64,000 nucleotides of DNA from NCBI RefSeq assembly GCF_026627255.1, contig NZ_JAPNLM010000015.1:134319-198318 (forward strand), given 5' to 3'. Position 1 is the stretch's first letter, and every line of letters begins with the position of its first letter. Positions 61,966 through 64,000 of this stretch are shown here, piece by piece. The translations under genes and the position numbers were made by a program. The notes under the pieces were generated by a model. That model had not been told where the DNA came from. It did not search any database and saw nothing but the letters and a program-made list of their open reading frames with translations. The stretch comes from Streptomyces antarcticus (GTDB lineage: Bacteria > Actinomycetota > Actinomycetes > Streptomycetales > Streptomycetaceae).

Positions 61966-62025
61966 TGCTGACCCTCCTGGTCGGGATGGCTGATCGGACA
62001 CGTGCCCTGGAAGGAACTTAGGAGA

Positions 62026-62808
62026 CTAGAGCCAGTTGCGCGTGGAGCCGACGGAGGCGATCCACTGGTTCAGGTACGCCGCCCAGTCGGTCTCCTGGTA
62101 GGAGTGCAGCCCCACCTGGAAGCAGCGGTAGGTGTCGCTGCCCTCGCTGAACAGCCCCGGCTTCTTGTCCATCTCCAGGACGACGTCCATCTCGCGGCCG
62201 TCGGACACGAAGGTCAGCTCGACCTGGTTCAGCCCCCGGTACTGCGACGGCGGCACGAACTCGATCTCCTGGTAGAAGGGCAGCGTCTGCCGCGTCCCGC
62301 GGATGTGCCCGCGCTCCATGTCCGCGCCGCGGAAGGAGAAGCCGAGCTGGCGGAAGGCGTCGAGGATCGCCTGCTGCGCCGGAACCGGGTGCACGTTGAT
62401 CGCGTCGAGGTCACCCGCGTCGACCGCGCGCGCGATCTCCAGCTCGGTGCTGACCCCGATGTTCATCCCGTGCAGGTGCTGGCCCCCGAAGTGGGTGATC
62501 GGCGTCTCCCACGGGATCTCCAGCCCGAACGGCACCACGTGCAGCGCGCCGGCCTGGACCTGGAAGGCACCGCCGAGGCGCTGCTTGTTGAAGACGACGT
62601 CCTGCTTGTACTCCTGGTCGCCGCCCTCCACCTCGACCCGCGCCTGGAGACCGACGGACAGCCCCTCGATCTGCTGGTCGACGGACCCGCCCTGGATCCG
62701 GACCTCACCCTGGACGATGCCACCCGGCACGACGTTCGGCTCGGTGATGACCGTGTCCACGGACGCACCGCCGGCACCCAGGCTCGCGAACAGCTTCTTG
62801 AACCCCAT
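62026..62808 (-). CDS. Spo0M-like sporulation control protein
   Basis: A 260-residue protein with the arrestin-like fold of Spo0M: ASVDTVITEPNVVPGGIVQGEVRIQGGS, LHVVPFGLEIPWETPITHFGGQHLHGMNIGVSTELEIA and ILDAFRQLGFSFRGADMERGHI. ATG 62808 follows AGGGGAG at seven bases. Spo0M links to sporulation and cell division in Bacillus; the actinomycete role is less clear. It is 60 bases upstream of the YbhB gene on the same strand, with no hairpin between them. Confidence 0.9.
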   Translation of the reverse strand: MGFKKLFASLGAGGASVDTVITEPNVVPGGIVQGEVRIQGGSVDQQIEGLSVGLQARVEVEGGDQEYKQDVVFNKQRLGGAFQVQAGALHVVPFGLEIPWETPITHFGGQHLHGMNIGVSTELEIARAVDAGDLDAINVHPVPAQQAILDAFRQLGFSFRGADMERGHIRGTRQTLPFYQEIEFVPPSQYRGLNQVELTFVSDGREMDVVLEMDKKPGLFSEGSDTYRCFQVGLHSYQETDWAAYLNQWIASVGSTRNWL

Positions 62809-62944
62809 GTTCAAACTCCCCTGATGAAAGATCTAAGGACCTGAGGACCCGGCGACGACGCCACCACGGCACCGCGCCTACCCCTACCAACGCGGAACAC
62901 TAGGCCCCGGTTGCACGCGCGCCCGTTCCACTACCCTCGGCCGG

Positions 62945-63586
62945 ATGAGCGCGCGCCCCGACCGTACGCCCCTGACCCGGGCCTTCTTCGACCGCCCGGT
63001 CCTCACCGTGGCCCCGGACCTCCTCGGCCGCACCCTGGTCCGCAACACCCCGGAGGGTCCCCTCGAACTGCGCATCACGGAGGTCGAGGCGTACGAGGGC
63101 GAAGCCGACCCCGGCTCCCACGCCTACCGGGGCCCCACCTCCCGCAACGCATCGATGTTCGGCCCACCCGGACACGCGTACGTCTATTTCATCTACGGCA
63201 TGTGGTTCAGCCTCAACCTGGTGTGCGGTCCGCCCGGACACGCGAGTGGGGTCCTCCTGCGCGCGGGGGAGGTGACGGAGGGAGCCGACCTGGCGGCCAA
63301 ACGTCGGCATTCCGCCAAAACCCCGAGAGAACTGGCCAGGGGGCCGGCCCGGCTGGCCACGGCCCTGGCCATCGACCGCACCCTCGACGGCACCGACCTC
63401 TGCACCGGCCCCGATTCCCCGCTCTCCGTCCTGGAGGGCACCCCCACCCCGCCCGACCTGGCGAGCAGCGGCCCCCGCACCGGAGTGGGCGGCGCCGGCG
63501 CCCACCACCCGTACCGCTTCTGGATCACCCACGACCCGACGGTCAGCCCGTACCGTGCCCACGCACCACGCCGCCGCTCAACTTGA
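62945..63586 (+). CDS. mpg: DNA-3-methyladenine glycosylase (AAG/MPG type)
   Basis: A 213-residue base-excision enzyme that removes alkylated purines. ITEVEAYEGEADPGSHAYRGPTSRNASMFGPPGHAYVYFIYGMWFSLNLV contains the catalytic Glu and the Tyr/Ile/Tyr residues that flip the base. LARGPARLATALAID binds DNA. The C-terminal part is shorter than in eukaryotic MPG. A TACCCT hexamer ends ten bases before ATG 62945, so the leader may be very short. It is the last protein gene before the rRNA leader. Confidence 0.9.
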   Translation: MSARPDRTPLTRAFFDRPVLTVAPDLLGRTLVRNTPEGPLELRITEVEAYEGEADPGSHAYRGPTSRNASMFGPPGHAYVYFIYGMWFSLNLVCGPPGHASGVLLRAGEVTEGADLAAKRRHSAKTPRELARGPARLATALAIDRTLDGTDLCTGPDSPLSVLEGTPTPPDLASSGPRTGVGGAGAHHPYRFWITHDPTVSPYRAHAPRRRST

Positions 63587-63846
63587 CTCGGTCCCTCGGG
63601 ACGCCTAACGTTGCCCGAGCCGCTTGAACGGGGCACTGCCATCAGCAGACCTCCGGAGCGGCCAACCCACTACCTACGACGAACCCCTGGCGGGGTCCTA
63701 TTCGGCATGTCCGAATTCCACGCCGGCAGCTCGATTATGAGCAGCGAAGGGAAAGCGTTAACGTAGTGGAGCGCCGAAAGGCCAAAGACCTCTCCGACGG
63801 TCGCCGAATTCAAATCCAAGCCGGAAACGACATGGAAATGATCTGG

Positions 63847-63852
63847 TAGAGT
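63847..63852 (+). promoter_or_regulatory. rrn promoter -10 hexamer (upstream copy)
   Basis: TAGAGT within TCTGGTAGAGTCGGAAT. The same block recurs 92 bases downstream, as expected for tandem rrn promoters. No consensus -35 is seen. Confidence 0.65.
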
Positions 63853-63938
63853 CGGAATCGCCGGAAAGGAAAGCGCGAAAGCGAATACCTGGAAAGCGAA
63901 TCCCGCTTCGACCGGGAATCGGGCCCGAAAGAGTCTGA

Positions 63939-63944
63939 TAGAGT
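63939..63944 (+). promoter_or_regulatory. rrn promoter -10 hexamer (downstream copy)
   Basis: TAGAGT within TCTGATAGAGTCGGAAA, a near copy of the block at 63847. It would start transcription about 50 bases before the window ends. Confidence 0.68.
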
Positions 63945-64000
63945 CGGAAACGCAAGAACAGAACGAAAGCCCGGAGGAAAGCCCGAGAGGGTGAGTACAA

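Larger units (their letters stand above)
63587..64000 (+). promoter_or_regulatory. Promoter and leader region of an rRNA operon (16S gene outside window)
   Basis: The base composition drops abruptly in G+C. The segment from about 63780 shows repeated GGAAAGCG/CGAAAGCG purine runs and TAGAGTCGGAA motifs, ending AAGCCCGAGAGGGTGAGTAC. From memory this is the leader sequence found before 16S rRNA in Streptomyces rrn operons. Reading continues beyond the edge. The minus-strand open frame here is not a gene. Confidence 0.85.

Noticed and set aside
63758..64000. Minus-strand 80-codon open frame at the right edge
   Set aside because: It is antisense to the rRNA leader, Arg/Phe/Gly-rich and has no ribosome-binding site.

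Overview
The window is very rich in G+C, uses GTG and TTG starts freely, and is packed with short-overlap operons. It carries a chaplin, an Asp23/Gls24 set, an FHA-ABC transporter of the mycobacterial Rv1747 type and many genes familiar from Streptomyces chromosomes. I read it as core chromosome of a Streptomyces species. I see no transposase, integrase, plasmid or phage genes.

Layout. 1-8.5 kb: a cobalamin block on the minus strand (cbiB-cobQ, chelatase-cobO-cobB, then a CbiG-C/CobC fusion cut by the window edge), headed by a cobalamin riboswitch and interrupted by a ZIP metal transporter on the plus strand. 8.6-10.3 kb: a PiT phosphate transporter with a small membrane protein behind a PHO box. 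10.5-17.1 kb: a hydrolase, an uncharacterised 480-residue protein, a VOC protein, a YpfJ-type metallopeptidase, an ABC-F ATPase preceded by a tiny leaderless ORF, and a small HTH protein. 17.3-20.5 kb: an enoyl-CoA hydratase and a five-gene Asp23/AmaP envelope-stress operon. 20.5-23.5 kb: an SDR, SURF1, a Cys-rich protein and a DEDDh exonuclease with a BRCT tail.

23.7-31.6 kb is the most distinctive part. A TetR regulator diverges from an acetoacetate-decarboxylase/SDR/amidohydrolase/amidohydrolase operon. Next comes a translationally coupled pair, an alkylglycerol-monooxygenase-like hydroxylase and a YhhN lysoplasmalogenase, then a zinc alcohol dehydrogenase. Together the last three look like an ether-lipid cleavage cassette.

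31.7-44 kb: a secreted subtilisin, DUF485/acetate symporter, moaA, small conserved genes, tyrS, a TldD/PmbA pair and the fabG-fabI (InhA-type) operon. 44-49.4 kb: a secreted protein, a GntR regulator divergent from a CynX/NimT-type MFS transporter with a 39-residue partner, SixA and SerB. 49.8-56 kb: the FHA-FHA-ABCG transporter, a lytic transglycosylase, a GAF histidine kinase with its NarL-type regulator, and a cysteine-free chaplin (ChpE-like). 56.3-63.6 kb: an uncharacterised protein, an orphan ABC ATPase, an NfeD/SPFH pair, TauE/SafE, HNH nuclease, YbhB, Spo0M and 3-methyladenine glycosylase. The last 400 bases are the promoter and leader region of a ribosomal RNA operon whose 16S gene lies just outside.

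Most convergent gene pairs are separated by long perfect hairpins. Several genes show a -10 hexamer 6-7 bases before the start codon, suggesting leaderless mRNAs.
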